The position numbers and the translations under genes are program-made. The notes beneath the pieces were generated by a model. That model worked only from the letters and a program-made list of their open reading frames with translations, had not been told where the DNA came from and did no database searches. From the NCBI RefSeq assembly GCF_008298035.1, contig NZ_CP042910.1, positions 4,541,001 through 4,605,000 on the forward strand: a DNA stretch of 64,000 nt, given 5' to 3'. Origin of the DNA: Gimesia maris (GTDB lineage Bacteria > Planctomycetota > Planctomycetia > Planctomycetales > Planctomycetaceae). Below, piece after piece: positions 55,479 through 64,000 of the stretch. Every line of letters starts with the position of its first letter. Within the stretch, counting starts at the first letter, position 1.

Positions 55479-56111
55479 TTATCCAAGCAGACTTTTGAAT
55501 TCATCTTCGTGCTTCAGCAGTTCCTGAAGCTTGACCATCGACCGGCTGATCATCACACGGACGGCAACTTCAGATTTATCCAGTTGCTCTGCAATCTCTT
55601 TTGTCGGAATCCCCTCTACATATTTCAGGCGAATTGCTTCCCTGGCTTCTTCAGGCAGTCTCTCTAAAGCGAGCAGCAGCTTCATTTCCCGGGCCCCACG
55701 GGAAAATGCCTGGCTGGGACTGGTGATACTGGCAACCAGCAAATCCATAAACCCCTGCCCTGCACCTTCAGCAGAGACCGGTTGCCTGGCCTCGCGTCCG
55801 GCTGCACGTTTCTGAACCTGAAAGTATTTCCGATGGTTGTCAATAATCCGGCGTTCTGCGAGGTGGCATAACCAGTTGAATGGAGGTTTCTGTTCGAAGT
55901 CCATGCTCTTAAATGAATCGACGGCATTCAATGAGACTTCCTGCAGGATGTCAGCCGCTTCCACTTTAGATTTGAGGGCATCACTCATATTTTTATTAAT
56001 GAATGCCAGTAAAGGAGCCCGATGCCGTTCCAGAAAAGTCAGCAAAGCCGGCTCACTCCCCGACTTGATCTCCTGAACCAGAATCTCGATATCAGTCGTC
56101 ATAATCCACAT
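55479..56111 (-). CDS. ECF-type RNA polymerase sigma factor
   Basis: 210 residues; the ATG at 56111 follows AGGA. Sigma region 2 (LLTFLERHRAPLLAFINK, AADILQEVSLNAV, FNWLCHLAERRIIDNHRK) and region 4 (LPEEAREAIRLKYVEGIP, TKEIAEQLDKSEVAVRVMIS) are present, with a Gly/Ala-rich linker between. The group resembles planctomycete ECF factors that sit next to Ser/Thr kinase genes. No anti-sigma gene is adjacent; instead the divergent neighbour is a membrane Ser/Thr kinase, so control by phosphorylation is plausible. Confidence 0.9.
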   Translation of the reverse strand: MWIMTTDIEILVQEIKSGSEPALLTFLERHRAPLLAFINKNMSDALKSKVEAADILQEVSLNAVDSFKSMDFEQKPPFNWLCHLAERRIIDNHRKYFQVQKRAAGREARQPVSAEGAGQGFMDLLVASITSPSQAFSRGAREMKLLLALERLPEEAREAIRLKYVEGIPTKEIAEQLDKSEVAVRVMISRSMVKLQELLKHEDEFKSLLG

Positions 56112-56299
56112 CAATTCCTGCTAAGTCAGGTCCAACGATTCGGTGATACGTTCAGCTTTCCCACCCGTTCATAATTGGTTATCATGCCTGTCTGACATGT
56201 ATACCTGACATCGTTATATCATCAACACAGCCGTTCATCCACTGAAAGTTTCGCGTTAATCCAAGTCGGATCTTCATTCAGTAATTTGGGAGCTTAAAG

Positions 56300-58537
56300 T
56301 TGTCTGCTTCAGAGCCAAACCAGAAGCTTTCAGAAAGTCAAGTTGTGATTGATGCACTGACTCAGGCCATGGAACGGTTTGTCAGTGATTGGGAATCCCG
56401 CCAGTCCCCACCCAATTTGGAGGACTATGTGTCTGTCGTTGATCCTCAACACCGATTTCTACTGATCGAGCTGATAAAAATTGATCTGGAATTTCGCTGG
56501 CAACAGTTTAATTTTCCCAAAAGAATTCTGGAATACCTCGACGATTTTCCCATTCTGGAAGAACCAGAGGTCCCTGTCGATTTGCTGTATGAGGAATTCC
56601 ACCTCCGCCGTCAAAATGGTTTCGAAGTCGACCCTGCTGAATATATTGGCTTAATTTCCACGGCCAACTCACAGCTTGGACAACTGTTTGAGCTCGACCA
56701 TGCTTACAGCACGACAAAAATGCTAAATCATCCCCCGCTGCAGGTATTCAAACAGTTTCAACCGGGGGATTGCGTTGATGACTTTGAGCTGTTAACACTT
56801 CTAGGCAAAGGTGCCTTCGCTAAAGTTTTTCAGGCAAGACAAAATTCCATGCAGCGGATTGTGGCGCTGAAAATATCCGAAGATTCCAGTGATGAACCAC
56901 AAACACTTGCCCAACTGGATCATGACAACATCGTACGCGTCTTCGACCAGCGATTGCTGACTGATCAGAAAATCCGACTGCTCTATATGCAGTACCTGCC
57001 TGGAGGCACTTTGCAGTCAGTCGTCGAGATTGTTCGCAATACGGCTCCTGATGAACGCTCGGGAAGAATTCTGGTAAATGCACTCGATCAGTCTCTGGAT
57101 CTAAGAGGAGAGTCAAGACCTGCTGAATCGTTAACTTATCAGAAATTTCAAACATTATCCTGGTCGGAATCGATCTGCTGGCTGGGCATCCGACTGGCTC
57201 AGGCTTTGCACTATGCACATCAAAAGGGAGTCTTACACAGGGATATCAAACCTGCCAATGTTCTGCTGACCGCCGAAGGCATTCCAAAACTTGCCGACTT
57301 CAATATCAGTTTCAGTTCCCATGTCAGTGGTACAACTCCAGCCGCTTATTTTGGAGGCAGCCTGGCGTACATGTCTCCGGAACAACTCGAAGCCTACGAC
57401 CCCACGGATGCAAGACTCCCTGAAAGCCTGGACGAACGCAGCGATCTGTATTCGCTGGGACTCATGCTGTCAGAACTCTTAACGGGAACCCGTCCTTTCC
57501 ACGATCCCTCAATCCAATCCAGCTGGTCCGATCTGCTGAAACAGATGATCCAGCAGCGTAAAACGGGAATCTCATTAGCTGCCTACCCTCAACACCTGCC
57601 TTCCGACTGCCCGGAGCATCTGGTTTCAGTTCTGCAAAAATGCCTGGCTCCCGATCCGGCTCACCGCTGGCGTTCAGGCGCGGAACTTGCCAGCCAACTG
57701 GAACTCTGCCTGAATCCCCGGGCACAGCAGATCCTGTTCCCCGCGTCGAAAAGCTGGTTTACAATACTCAAAGGCTGGGAAGTTCCGCTCGTCGTCCTCA
57801 TTGTGGCAATCCCAAATATTCTGGCGGGCATCTTCAACTTCTTTCACAACCAGAAACATATTGTCGAACACCTAAAAAATTCACAGGATGCCTTCTGGAA
57901 AATTCAATCTGCAATCAATATGATCGCCTATCCGACAGGACTTGGCTTGATTGGCTGGCTAACCTGGCTCCTATTGCGGTTTGCCGCTGATAGTGAAACA
58001 GATCCTCAGTCAGATCTGCAAAAAAGCATCGTCATGCAGAAACGCTGCCTGCGACTGGGACATTATGCAGCCTTAATCTGTACGGCGGAGTGGATCATTG
58101 CCGGAATCGCATATCCGATCAGTATGCATTATGCGATTGGTTCACTGCCCGCTACCGCGTATATTCATTTCCTGGGCTCACTAATCCTGTGCGGCCTGAT
58201 CGCTGCCAGCTATCCTTTCTTTGGCGTCACCTATTTCAGTCTGCATACCATCTACCCTCGCTTGATTCAGAACTCGGACTTCACTCAGTTAGCACCGGAT
58301 TCCTATCAGCAACTCAAACGTTTGAGCTGGGTTTACCTGATCATGGCATTCCTGGTGCCAACACTCAGTATCGCTTCGCTGGCAATGATCAACCTGAATG
58401 ATAAAATCGCGATCGGCATTCTCACTGTAGCCGGTACCCTGGGAGCGGTCAGTATCTTTCGTATATTTCAGACCCTGCAGGCAGATCTGGATGCACTTGA
58501 GGAACTCTCCAGGCGTGTCCACTCCTCTCTGAAATAA
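56300..58537 (+). CDS. Membrane Ser/Thr protein kinase (PknB type)
   Basis: 745 residues from a TTG at 56300 with GGGAG upstream. An N-terminal region of about 160 residues precedes the kinase domain (about 162-470): LLGKGAFAKVF, catalytic Lys191 in VALKIS, LHRDIKPANVL (Asp315), then LADFNIS where the usual DFG Gly is Asn, and YMSPEQ. The catalytic Lys and both Asp residues remain, so activity is likely. About six TM helices follow (WEVPLVVLIVAIPNILAGIF through IGILTVAGTLGAVSIF). Divergent from the ECF sigma gene across 188 bp, it is probably the regulator or partner of that factor. Confidence 0.92.
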   Translation: MSASEPNQKLSESQVVIDALTQAMERFVSDWESRQSPPNLEDYVSVVDPQHRFLLIELIKIDLEFRWQQFNFPKRILEYLDDFPILEEPEVPVDLLYEEFHLRRQNGFEVDPAEYIGLISTANSQLGQLFELDHAYSTTKMLNHPPLQVFKQFQPGDCVDDFELLTLLGKGAFAKVFQARQNSMQRIVALKISEDSSDEPQTLAQLDHDNIVRVFDQRLLTDQKIRLLYMQYLPGGTLQSVVEIVRNTAPDERSGRILVNALDQSLDLRGESRPAESLTYQKFQTLSWSESICWLGIRLAQALHYAHQKGVLHRDIKPANVLLTAEGIPKLADFNISFSSHVSGTTPAAYFGGSLAYMSPEQLEAYDPTDARLPESLDERSDLYSLGLMLSELLTGTRPFHDPSIQSSWSDLLKQMIQQRKTGISLAAYPQHLPSDCPEHLVSVLQKCLAPDPAHRWRSGAELASQLELCLNPRAQQILFPASKSWFTILKGWEVPLVVLIVAIPNILAGIFNFFHNQKHIVEHLKNSQDAFWKIQSAINMIAYPTGLGLIGWLTWLLLRFAADSETDPQSDLQKSIVMQKRCLRLGHYAALICTAEWIIAGIAYPISMHYAIGSLPATAYIHFLGSLILCGLIAASYPFFGVTYFSLHTIYPRLIQNSDFTQLAPDSYQQLKRLSWVYLIMAFLVPTLSIASLAMINLNDKIAIGILTVAGTLGAVSIFRIFQTLQADLDALEELSRRVHSSLK

Positions 58538-58717
58538 TTTCCAGCCAGTTTCCCAGCTCGGAAAACCCGCTCGTTTCAGCCAGAAACCTTCCAGAAGAGG
58601 TACACATTTCCATTTATCGTTTTTTATTGAAAATTGCTGTAACAGAATTGATCCGTTCCCGCTTGGTTAAGTGTAAGACACACAGCACAACACTTAATCA
58701 AAACACTAAGGAACGAA

Positions 58718-59653
58718 ATGATGAAAACGACCGCCACCCTGTTCACATGCTTTACAGTATCCCTGATTTTGGTTTCCGGAAATGCAACAGCTGGAAACAA
58801 TCGTTTTTCCGGTAAATCGAGCAAGAGTTCTAGCAGTCGTTCCTTCAGTCATCAGGGGAACCATCATTCTCGAACTAAGAACTTCAATAATCGTTCCGGT
58901 CATTCACAGTACAATCATCGTTCATCGAACCAGCGTTTTTCTCGATACAACAAATCTTCTTCCAGACAGAACAACTACAAAACATCGTTCAACACAAAAA
59001 CAAACAACCATCATTTCAAATCAACTCCCAAACAGTTCAACCCACAACACAAAGCAACTCAGCGTCCTTTCAAAACTGAGCATAAAACGATCAATCACAA
59101 CAAATTTCATGGCCATCACAACAATCATCATGGACATCATCACCGGAATCGTCCCTGGGTTCATGTCAATACTCGCCCCCTGTGTCCTCCCGTCTGTCGT
59201 CCCTGGTATCCAGTTACCTGTGTCGATCCAATTATAACGCCCTGTGTAATCACAGCATGTTCTCCCATCTATTCCAACAAAACGGGGGAAGCAGTCGCTG
59301 AAGTTTCTGAAGAAACCGTAACAGCAGAATTTACTGAAACCGAAACCAGTACGGAACCGGTTAAACAGGAACGCCTGGAACTGGTTTCCGGAAAACGGTT
59401 TCAACTGTCAGCAGAAGGTCTGGGAGACGAGCAGGGTATGGTTATCCTGGAGATCAATGAAATGGGTCTGCCAGCAATAATCGAAACATGGGAAGACGGC
59501 GTCCTGGCTTTCCAGACGCCTCAGATCGGATTGTCCAAAGTAACAGAAGCCAAAATGCATGTTATGAACAGCAAAGGTCAATTACTGGCAACACTGGACA
59601 TTAACCTGTTACCCGCAACAGAACAGGTAACGAATACAGTCGCTTCCAACTGA
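58718..59653 (+). CDS. Secreted His/Asn/Ser-rich protein
   Basis: 311 residues; AAGGAA precedes the ATG (a second ATG is three bases on). A signal peptide (TLFTCFTVSLILVSGNATA) leads to about 120 low-complexity residues rich in His, Asn, Ser and Lys (SHQGNHHSRTKNFNN, HGHHNNHHGHHHRNR), then a Pro/Cys-rich segment (RPLCPPVCRPWYPVTC) and a small beta-rich C-terminal domain (LELVSGKRFQLSAEGLG). The His clusters could bind metals, and the Cys residues may form disulfides at the cell surface. Function unknown. A perfect terminator follows. Confidence 0.75.
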   Translation: MMKTTATLFTCFTVSLILVSGNATAGNNRFSGKSSKSSSSRSFSHQGNHHSRTKNFNNRSGHSQYNHRSSNQRFSRYNKSSSRQNNYKTSFNTKTNNHHFKSTPKQFNPQHKATQRPFKTEHKTINHNKFHGHHNNHHGHHHRNRPWVHVNTRPLCPPVCRPWYPVTCVDPIITPCVITACSPIYSNKTGEAVAEVSEETVTAEFTETETSTEPVKQERLELVSGKRFQLSAEGLGDEQGMVILEINEMGLPAIIETWEDGVLAFQTPQIGLSKVTEAKMHVMNSKGQLLATLDINLLPATEQVTNTVASN

Positions 59654-59673
59654 ACTGAATCTAATCTGATTAA

Positions 59674-59708
59674 AAAAAGCGTCTTCGAACTGATCGAAGA
59701 CGCTTTTT
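59674..59708. terminator. Bidirectional intrinsic terminator
   Basis: A 15-bp perfect stem, AAAAAGCGTCTTCGA / TCGAAGACGCTTTTT, with a 5-base loop. A- and T-runs at both sides let it end the His-rich gene on the plus strand and the enolase gene on the minus strand. Confidence 0.9.
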
Positions 59709-59733
59709 ATTGTATATGTAAATCGATGTCATT

Positions 59734-61104
59734 CTATCGGGATCGCAAACTGGAAAAAATTCCTCCGCCATGATACGGAGCCCTGTCAGAGAGAGACTCT
59801 TCCAGCCGCAACAGTTGATTATACTTTGCCAGCCGCTCACTGCGTCCTACCGAACCAACCTTGAGTTGCCCTGCTCCCGTAGCGACAACTAGATCGGCAA
59901 TAGTCGTATCTTCTGTTTCACCGCTTCTGGCAGAAACCACAGGCCAGTAACCATAATTAATGGCCATCTTCAATGTTTCCAGAGTTTCGGTCAGTGTTCC
60001 AATCTGATTCAGCTTAATCAGAACACTGTTTGCTGTCTGGCTTTCAATTCCCTGCTGCAGTCGTTTCGGGTTGGTCACAAACAGATCATCACCAATCAGT
60101 TGAACGCGATGCCCCAGTCTATCGGTCAGTTTCTTCCAGCCAGACCAGTCATCTTCTGCCAGACCGTCTTCAATACTGATGATTGGATACGTGTCGACCC
60201 AGCGTTCCAGCATATCAATTACGTCATCAGATGATAATGCTTCATCTCCCGTCGCATTCAGATGGTAGGTGTCGGTCTCAGCATCATAGAAGTGGGTACT
60301 GGCCACATCGAGTCCAATCGCTACATCTTCACCGGGGTTCAGTCCTGAAGCCTCAATGGCAGCAACAACATATTTCACTGCCTCGCTGTTGCAACTTAAT
60401 TTCGGACCATAACCGCCTTCGTCACCGACGAGGGATCCTTCATGCCCGGTCTTATTAAGAATCTGTCCCAGTCGGCGATAGATTGTCACAATCCACTCAA
60501 AGGCCTGCCGATAGGAAGTTGCGCCGACAGGCAGAATCAGAAAGTCCTGAAAATCCAGATTGCGACCGGCGTGCAGCCCCCCGGAAATCATATTGACCAT
60601 CGGTAGAGGAAGAGACATGGACCGGGCCAGAAGATTCGTCCGCTGGGTCTGCTCCGATTCTTCTGCAAAGCCGGAACTGATATAATCAGACCAGATTTCA
60701 GCAAATCGCTCGACTGGAGTCTGCCCCTGGGACTCCGCAGCGGCGTAAGCGGTTGCCAGTGAAGCCCCCAGAATCGCATTCGCGCCTAAGCGGGATTTAT
60801 TCTCTGTCCCATCCAGTTCACAGAGAATTGCATCAATGCCACTCTGGTTCGAAGCATCCTGTCCGATCAATGCAGCAGCGATTTCCCGCCTGACATTTTC
60901 GACTGCCTGACTGACACCTAAACCATCAAATCGATCCGCATCCTGATCGCGTAACTCAACGGCTTCAAATTTTCCGGTACTGGCACCGCTGGGAACAATG
61001 GCACGTCCGCAACGAGAACCGGCACAACAGATCTCAACCTCCACTGTCGGATTACCACGACTGTCAAATAATTCGCGTGCGTGGACGTACTCAATTTGCG
61101 TCAT
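59734..61104 (-). CDS. eno: Enolase (phosphopyruvate hydratase)
   Basis: 456 residues, slightly longer than the usual 430. It converts 2-phosphoglycerate to phosphoenolpyruvate in glycolysis. Signatures: ARELFDSRGNPTVEVE, VPSGASTGKFEAVELRD, LVGDEGGYGP, IGLDVASTHFY, SIEDGLAEDDW with a metal-binding Glu, QLIGDDLFVTNPKR with a metal-binding Asp, LIKLNQIGTLTETLE with the catalytic Lys, and SARSGETEDTTIADL. GGGAG lies upstream of the ATG. The gene lies 110 bp downstream of the phosphotransferase gene on the same strand. Confidence 0.97.
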   Translation of the reverse strand: MTQIEYVHARELFDSRGNPTVEVEICCAGSRCGRAIVPSGASTGKFEAVELRDQDADRFDGLGVSQAVENVRREIAAALIGQDASNQSGIDAILCELDGTENKSRLGANAILGASLATAYAAAESQGQTPVERFAEIWSDYISSGFAEESEQTQRTNLLARSMSLPLPMVNMISGGLHAGRNLDFQDFLILPVGATSYRQAFEWIVTIYRRLGQILNKTGHEGSLVGDEGGYGPKLSCNSEAVKYVVAAIEASGLNPGEDVAIGLDVASTHFYDAETDTYHLNATGDEALSSDDVIDMLERWVDTYPIISIEDGLAEDDWSGWKKLTDRLGHRVQLIGDDLFVTNPKRLQQGIESQTANSVLIKLNQIGTLTETLETLKMAINYGYWPVVSARSGETEDTTIADLVVATGAGQLKVGSVGRSERLAKYNQLLRLEESLSDRAPYHGGGIFSSLRSR

Positions 61105-61214
61105 TTCAGATCACACTCCCAACTTCGATTTCCAGCTTCATCATTATAAACTGCCAAGCCCTGATTCTATCTATGAGGATATCAGAATGGAACATTATCT
61201 TCACCCGAATCCAT

Positions 61215-62261
61215 TCAGGATTTCTGCAGCTCACTTAATCTTAACGTGGCTTGATGAATCGTAGACGGTGGATCAAGGATCAACGAGAGCGAAAACGAGC
61301 GAACCCGATCCTGCAAACCTGGTTCACCGAGGTAGTCGACCGTGCTTTTGCCATCAACGCGAGACAACATACATGCTGCCAGATGGCGGATCGTACGACG
61401 CTCCAGTTCCTGCTGCTGCATTTTTTCAGCTTCCTTATTTCTGGATTCTGACAAAGGAGCTATTTCAGACAGATACTGATCCCAGAAGCATTCCACGAGT
61501 TGAATACAATCTGTACCCCTCTCGCCAAAGTAGACAGCTTTCAACATCAGATGACTCAGAAAGAAGCCCAGATCAAATGCAGGATCTCCATAATGAGCCG
61601 TTTCAAAATCGACGAGATGAACCTGGTTTCCAGAAATCAGAATATTTTTGGGACTGAAATCAGCCAGAACAAGGCAGATACGATTGCTTTCCATTTCGGC
61701 GATCAGATCATTCACCCAGTCTTTTATTTCCGGATGAGCTTTGACAATGAACCGATAAAACGGATCAATGCGAAGTTGATCAAAGATGATCCAGTCTCCC
61801 CATCGTTCTTGTAATGACTGGTTGTCAAAGCTCAATCGATGAATGGCCCCCAGGTACTTTCCCAATCTTGAAGCAATCGAGAGGTCAAATATTCCATCCA
61901 GTAATTCTGCTTTCCAGACCTTATGATCCTTATCGATGGCTTCCATTGCAAAAAGATAGTTCTCCCGATCCTCAAACAGGACACGGGGAACGACGCCAGC
62001 CGGTAGTAGATTCTGAAGTTCCTGCATCACTTCTAACTCGCGCCAGATCCGTTCCAGCTGACTGAACCACTCCGCTTGAGTTCGCAGTTGCTTCCGCGAC
62101 TGCTTGATGACAAAATCATCGCCGGCCTGGCGGTCTATACGTATGACTATGTTTGAAACCCCCCAGGCAAGTGCCTCAGCGACAGCGTCTTCCCCTGTGG
62201 ATAACTGCCCCCTCTTTTTCAAGTAATCGATGGCATTTGCAGCCGTTATCTCCTGTATCAT
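61215..62261 (-). CDS. Aminoglycoside-phosphotransferase-fold kinase
   Basis: 348 residues. An N-lobe (DDFVIKQSRKQLRT) with the ATP-binding Lys is followed by the catalytic loop LVLADFSPKNILI, a variant of HGDxxxxN in which His-Gly is Ala-Asp-like, and the metal-binding DFETAHYGDPAFDLGF. The layout recalls methylthioribose kinase and homoserine/choline kinases of the APH family. The substrate is unknown; the position before enolase does not fix it. Cytoplasmic, with no signal peptide. Confidence 0.82.
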   Translation of the reverse strand: MIQEITAANAIDYLKKRGQLSTGEDAVAEALAWGVSNIVIRIDRQAGDDFVIKQSRKQLRTQAEWFSQLERIWRELEVMQELQNLLPAGVVPRVLFEDRENYLFAMEAIDKDHKVWKAELLDGIFDLSIASRLGKYLGAIHRLSFDNQSLQERWGDWIIFDQLRIDPFYRFIVKAHPEIKDWVNDLIAEMESNRICLVLADFSPKNILISGNQVHLVDFETAHYGDPAFDLGFFLSHLMLKAVYFGERGTDCIQLVECFWDQYLSEIAPLSESRNKEAEKMQQQELERRTIRHLAACMLSRVDGKSTVDYLGEPGLQDRVRSFSLSLILDPPSTIHQATLRLSELQKS

Positions 62262-62657
62262 GATGAATTCCCATAAGTTGCTGTTTCAAACGCATTAATA
62301 AGTCGGAAAACTTAATTCAGCAGAAGTGTTGTTTAACTTCTGTGAGCGTGTTTTCAGGCTCTTTTTAAAAAATTATGACTCTCCCCGTCAGGTTCTGCCA
62401 CCGTTTTGCCCCCTTTAATCGGCATAATCTGATACGACTCAACGCTTACCTGACCGGTTCGACTTTAATAGCCGGCAGTCTGTGTTGTGAAAAAGTTGCT
62501 TTCGGCACAACTTTTTGTTGCCAGACCCGATTTGTATGCTGTAAGATGATAATATTGGGATAGTTGTAGTAAATAGCTATTTCAGTTTGATGAGTGATTA
62601 CTAATCTCACACCACTTCAACGTGGTATCCTTCCAGTGAACCACAGGAACGTTTTCT
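62262..62657. other. Intergenic region with AT-rich hairpin
   Basis: 396 bp between divergent genes. The only structure seen is AAAAAGTTG (62490-62498) / CAACTTTTT (62508-62516), a terminator-like hairpin with no following T-run. A 62-codon frame at 62375 overlaps it and has no SD. Confidence 0.5.
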
Positions 62658-63539
62658 ATGTTGTCCACAAAATCTGCTTCTCGTTTATTGATGTGTTTTT
62701 CTGCGACCTGTCTGGCACTCTGTCTGAGTACTACTCTGGAAGCAGGCCAAAAACCAATCCCTCCTCAAAAGTATGATCCAGCAGCAGAAAAAGCTGACGA
62801 TCTGTTTGAAGCAATGGAAGCAGGTGTGGTTGACGTCAAAATTATCGCCAAAAACTCGAAGGGTGGTAAAGTTCTAATCACCAACAATAGTGAGAAACCT
62901 CTCAATGTGAAACTGCCAGAAACCTTTCTCGCGGTTCAGGTCCTGAAACAGGGTGCCCTGGGCGGCGGACTTGGTGGTGGACTTGGTGGCGGTGGTCTGG
63001 GTGGCGGTCAAGGTGGTGGTCAGGCACAGACAACAGGCGGCGGTGCCGGCGGTGGTCTGGGTGGTGGACTAGGTGGCGGTGGTCTGGGTGGCGGAGCCGG
63101 TGGTGCTGGCGGAGGATTTTTCTCGATCCCTCCTGAAAAAACAGCTTACGTCCCTTATACTTCTGTCTGCCTCGAACATGGTAAAGTTGAACCAGCGCCT
63201 CGTATGGAATACCGCATGGTCAAAACAGAAGAACTGGTAAAAGACCCTGCTCTTCAGGAACTGCTCCGTTTCGTAGCAACCGGTCGTGTAAATCAACAGG
63301 CAGGACAGGCTGCAGCCTGGCATCTGGCAGATAAAATGAGCTGGCAGGAACTGGCCGCCAAGTCAATCAAACACTTAGGTGGTGCTCCTCCATCTCCTTA
63401 CTTCAATCAGGCAGAACTTCAGTATGCTTCTCAACTGGTAGGCATGGCACATGCACGTGCCCGTGACAGAAACGACTCTACTGAGACAGCCTCAACAACC
63501 AAAGCGCGAACAGAGACCGGCCGCAGCTTTGAAAAATAA
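62658..63539 (+). CDS. Secreted Gly-rich protein of unknown function
   Basis: 293 residues; AGGAA lies about ten bases before the ATG. A signal peptide (RLLMCFSATCLALCLSTTLEA) leads to a beta-type N-domain (about 40-95; VDVKIIAKNSKGGKVLITNN), a poly-Gly hinge of about 55 residues built of GGGLGGGLGGGG units, and a helical C-domain (about 155-290; QAGQAAAWHLADKMSWQEL). No domain is recognised. The Gly linker suggests two rigid parts joined by a flexible spacer in the envelope. A strong terminator follows, so it is monocistronic. Confidence 0.8.
   Translation: MLSTKSASRLLMCFSATCLALCLSTTLEAGQKPIPPQKYDPAAEKADDLFEAMEAGVVDVKIIAKNSKGGKVLITNNSEKPLNVKLPETFLAVQVLKQGALGGGLGGGLGGGGLGGGQGGGQAQTTGGGAGGGLGGGLGGGGLGGGAGGAGGGFFSIPPEKTAYVPYTSVCLEHGKVEPAPRMEYRMVKTEELVKDPALQELLRFVATGRVNQQAGQAAAWHLADKMSWQELAAKSIKHLGGAPPSPYFNQAELQYASQLVGMAHARARDRNDSTETASTTKARTETGRSFEK
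62962..63115 (+). repeat. GGT/GGC-rich tandem-like repeat inside the Gly-rich gene
   Basis: About 150 bp of repeated GGTGGTCTGGGTGGCGG-like units encoding the Gly hinge. Near-duplicate blocks (GGACTTGGTGGCGGTGGTCT and GGACTAGGTGGCGGTGGTCT) indicate expansion by slippage or duplication. Confidence 0.75.
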
Positions 63540-63580
63540 TTCACAACAAAACCTCTCCGGTTTGAAATAACAGCTAAATT

Positions 63581-63607
63581 AAGGCTCGCAATTGCGAGCC
63601 TTTTTTT
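63581..63607 (+). terminator. Intrinsic terminator of the Gly-rich gene
   Basis: AAGGCTCGCAA / TTGCGAGCCTT form a perfect palindrome (63581-63602) followed by a T-run. Confidence 0.9.
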
Positions 63608-63692
63608 GTGAGACGCTTTCATCAAATCATCTTCTCAGGTATTTTAAATAAAAGTCCGTTGATTCATCCTGCCATAACCGGAGCTGAATACC

Positions 63693-64000
63693 ATGACGCT
63701 GATCCTGAGAAATACAATTTGCTCTACACTTTTCCTGACGCTCTCTTTTTTATGCCACATTCCATCACTCCAGGCAGACGAGGAGACACCGTTACGCATC
63801 ATCTGTTTTGGTGCTCATCCTGATGATGCGGAATACAAAAATGGTGGAACAGCAGCACTCTGGGCGCAACAGGGTCATAAAGTGAAACTGGTCTCAGTGA
63901 CAAACGGAGACATTGGCCACTTCGAGATGGCAGGTGGTACACTAGCCCAGCGCAGAGCTGCCGAGGTCAAAGCGGCAGGAAAGATTTTGGGAGTCGAATC
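63693..64000 (+). CDS. PIG-L/LmbE-family deacetylase, 3' end outside the window
   Basis: Partial: the ATG at 63693 (GGAG ten bases upstream) opens 102 codons still in frame at the window end. A signal peptide (LILRNTICSTLFLTLSFLC) is followed by IICFGAHPDDAEYKNGG, the AHPDDAE zinc-binding motif of N-acetylglucosaminyl deacetylases of the PIG-L family. The leader predicts an exported form, common in planctomycetes; the substrate is probably an acetylated sugar. Confidence 0.85.
   Translation, partial: MTLILRNTICSTLFLTLSFLCHIPSLQADEETPLRIICFGAHPDDAEYKNGGTAALWAQQGHKVKLVSVTNGDIGHFEMAGGTLAQRRAAEVKAAGKILGVE

Noticed and set aside
62490-62516. Intrinsic terminator
   Set aside because: No T-run follows the stem; listed only as a hairpin in the intergenic note.
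62375-62563. 62-codon frame
   Set aside because: Cys-rich low-quality sequence without an SD.
1-64000. CRISPR arrays, tRNA or rRNA genes, transposases
   Set aside because: None seen in either strand by reading; short tRNA-like cloverleaves were not found.

Overview
The window is chromosomal DNA of a planctomycete. I infer a marine Gimesia/Planctomyces-like member of the Planctomycetaceae from the gene families: DUF1592/DUF1552, DUF1549/DUF1553 and DUF1501 paralogues, CXXCH-bearing 'planctomycete cytochrome' modules, an extracytoplasmic-function (ECF) sigma factor next to a membrane Ser/Thr kinase, and many secreted proteins of unknown function. No rRNA, tRNA, CRISPR array, transposase or phage gene was seen. 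Most starts are ATG, with some supported GTG/TTG starts. Shine-Dalgarno (SD) sequences are present at many genes but not all.

Layout. 0.4-5.3 kb: DUF1592 + DUF1552 pair and a sialidase-like secreted protein. 5.4-8.2 kb: a secreted unknown and an aldehyde dehydrogenase. 8.4-18.3 kb: a two-component signalling island with a Tat-exported polyamine-type binding protein, a HAMP histidine kinase, an Rcp1-like regulator, two more REC proteins (one REC-REC), a REC-histidine kinase fusion, another REC, and a divergent 8-TM/PAS kinase. 18.3-21.8 kb: gene-poor, with dispersed repeats, a candidate tiny RNA, a lipoprotein and a DUF4419 protein. 21.8-24.6 kb: S1/P1 nuclease, membrane pentapeptide-repeat protein, methyltransferase. 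24.8-32.3 kb: a minus-strand cluster of IclR regulator, DUF1549/1553 cytochrome, DUF1501 protein and a fused EutB-EutC ethanolamine ammonia-lyase with a Tat-like leader. 32.7-34.7 kb: two small proteins and a FixJ-like regulator. 34.8-40.0 kb: CzcA-type RND efflux pump, its adaptor and a His-rich protein. 40.4-50.7 kb: giant MscS channel, thioesterase-fold protein, two esterases, and a membrane protein with an ABC ATPase. 51.0-58.5 kb: HEAT-repeat lipoprotein, STAS protein, LOG-family protein, ECF sigma and Ser/Thr kinase. 58.7-64 kb: His/Asn-rich secreted protein, enolase, aminoglycoside-phosphotransferase-fold kinase, Gly-rich secreted protein, and the 5' end of a PIG-L deacetylase cut by the window edge.

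How the parts fit. The 8.4-18.3 kb genes look like a phosphorelay neighbourhood, with a periplasmic solute sensor at one end and receiver-only proteins that could shuttle phosphate. The IclR-led cluster couples a predicted exported B12-type lyase with planctomycete surface or periplasmic cytochrome proteins. This is the most unusual gene set here. Two families of short intergenic repeats and a hairpin-rich stretch upstream of the MscS gene are the main non-coding structures. Residue positions and repeat identities were worked out by eye from the sequence.
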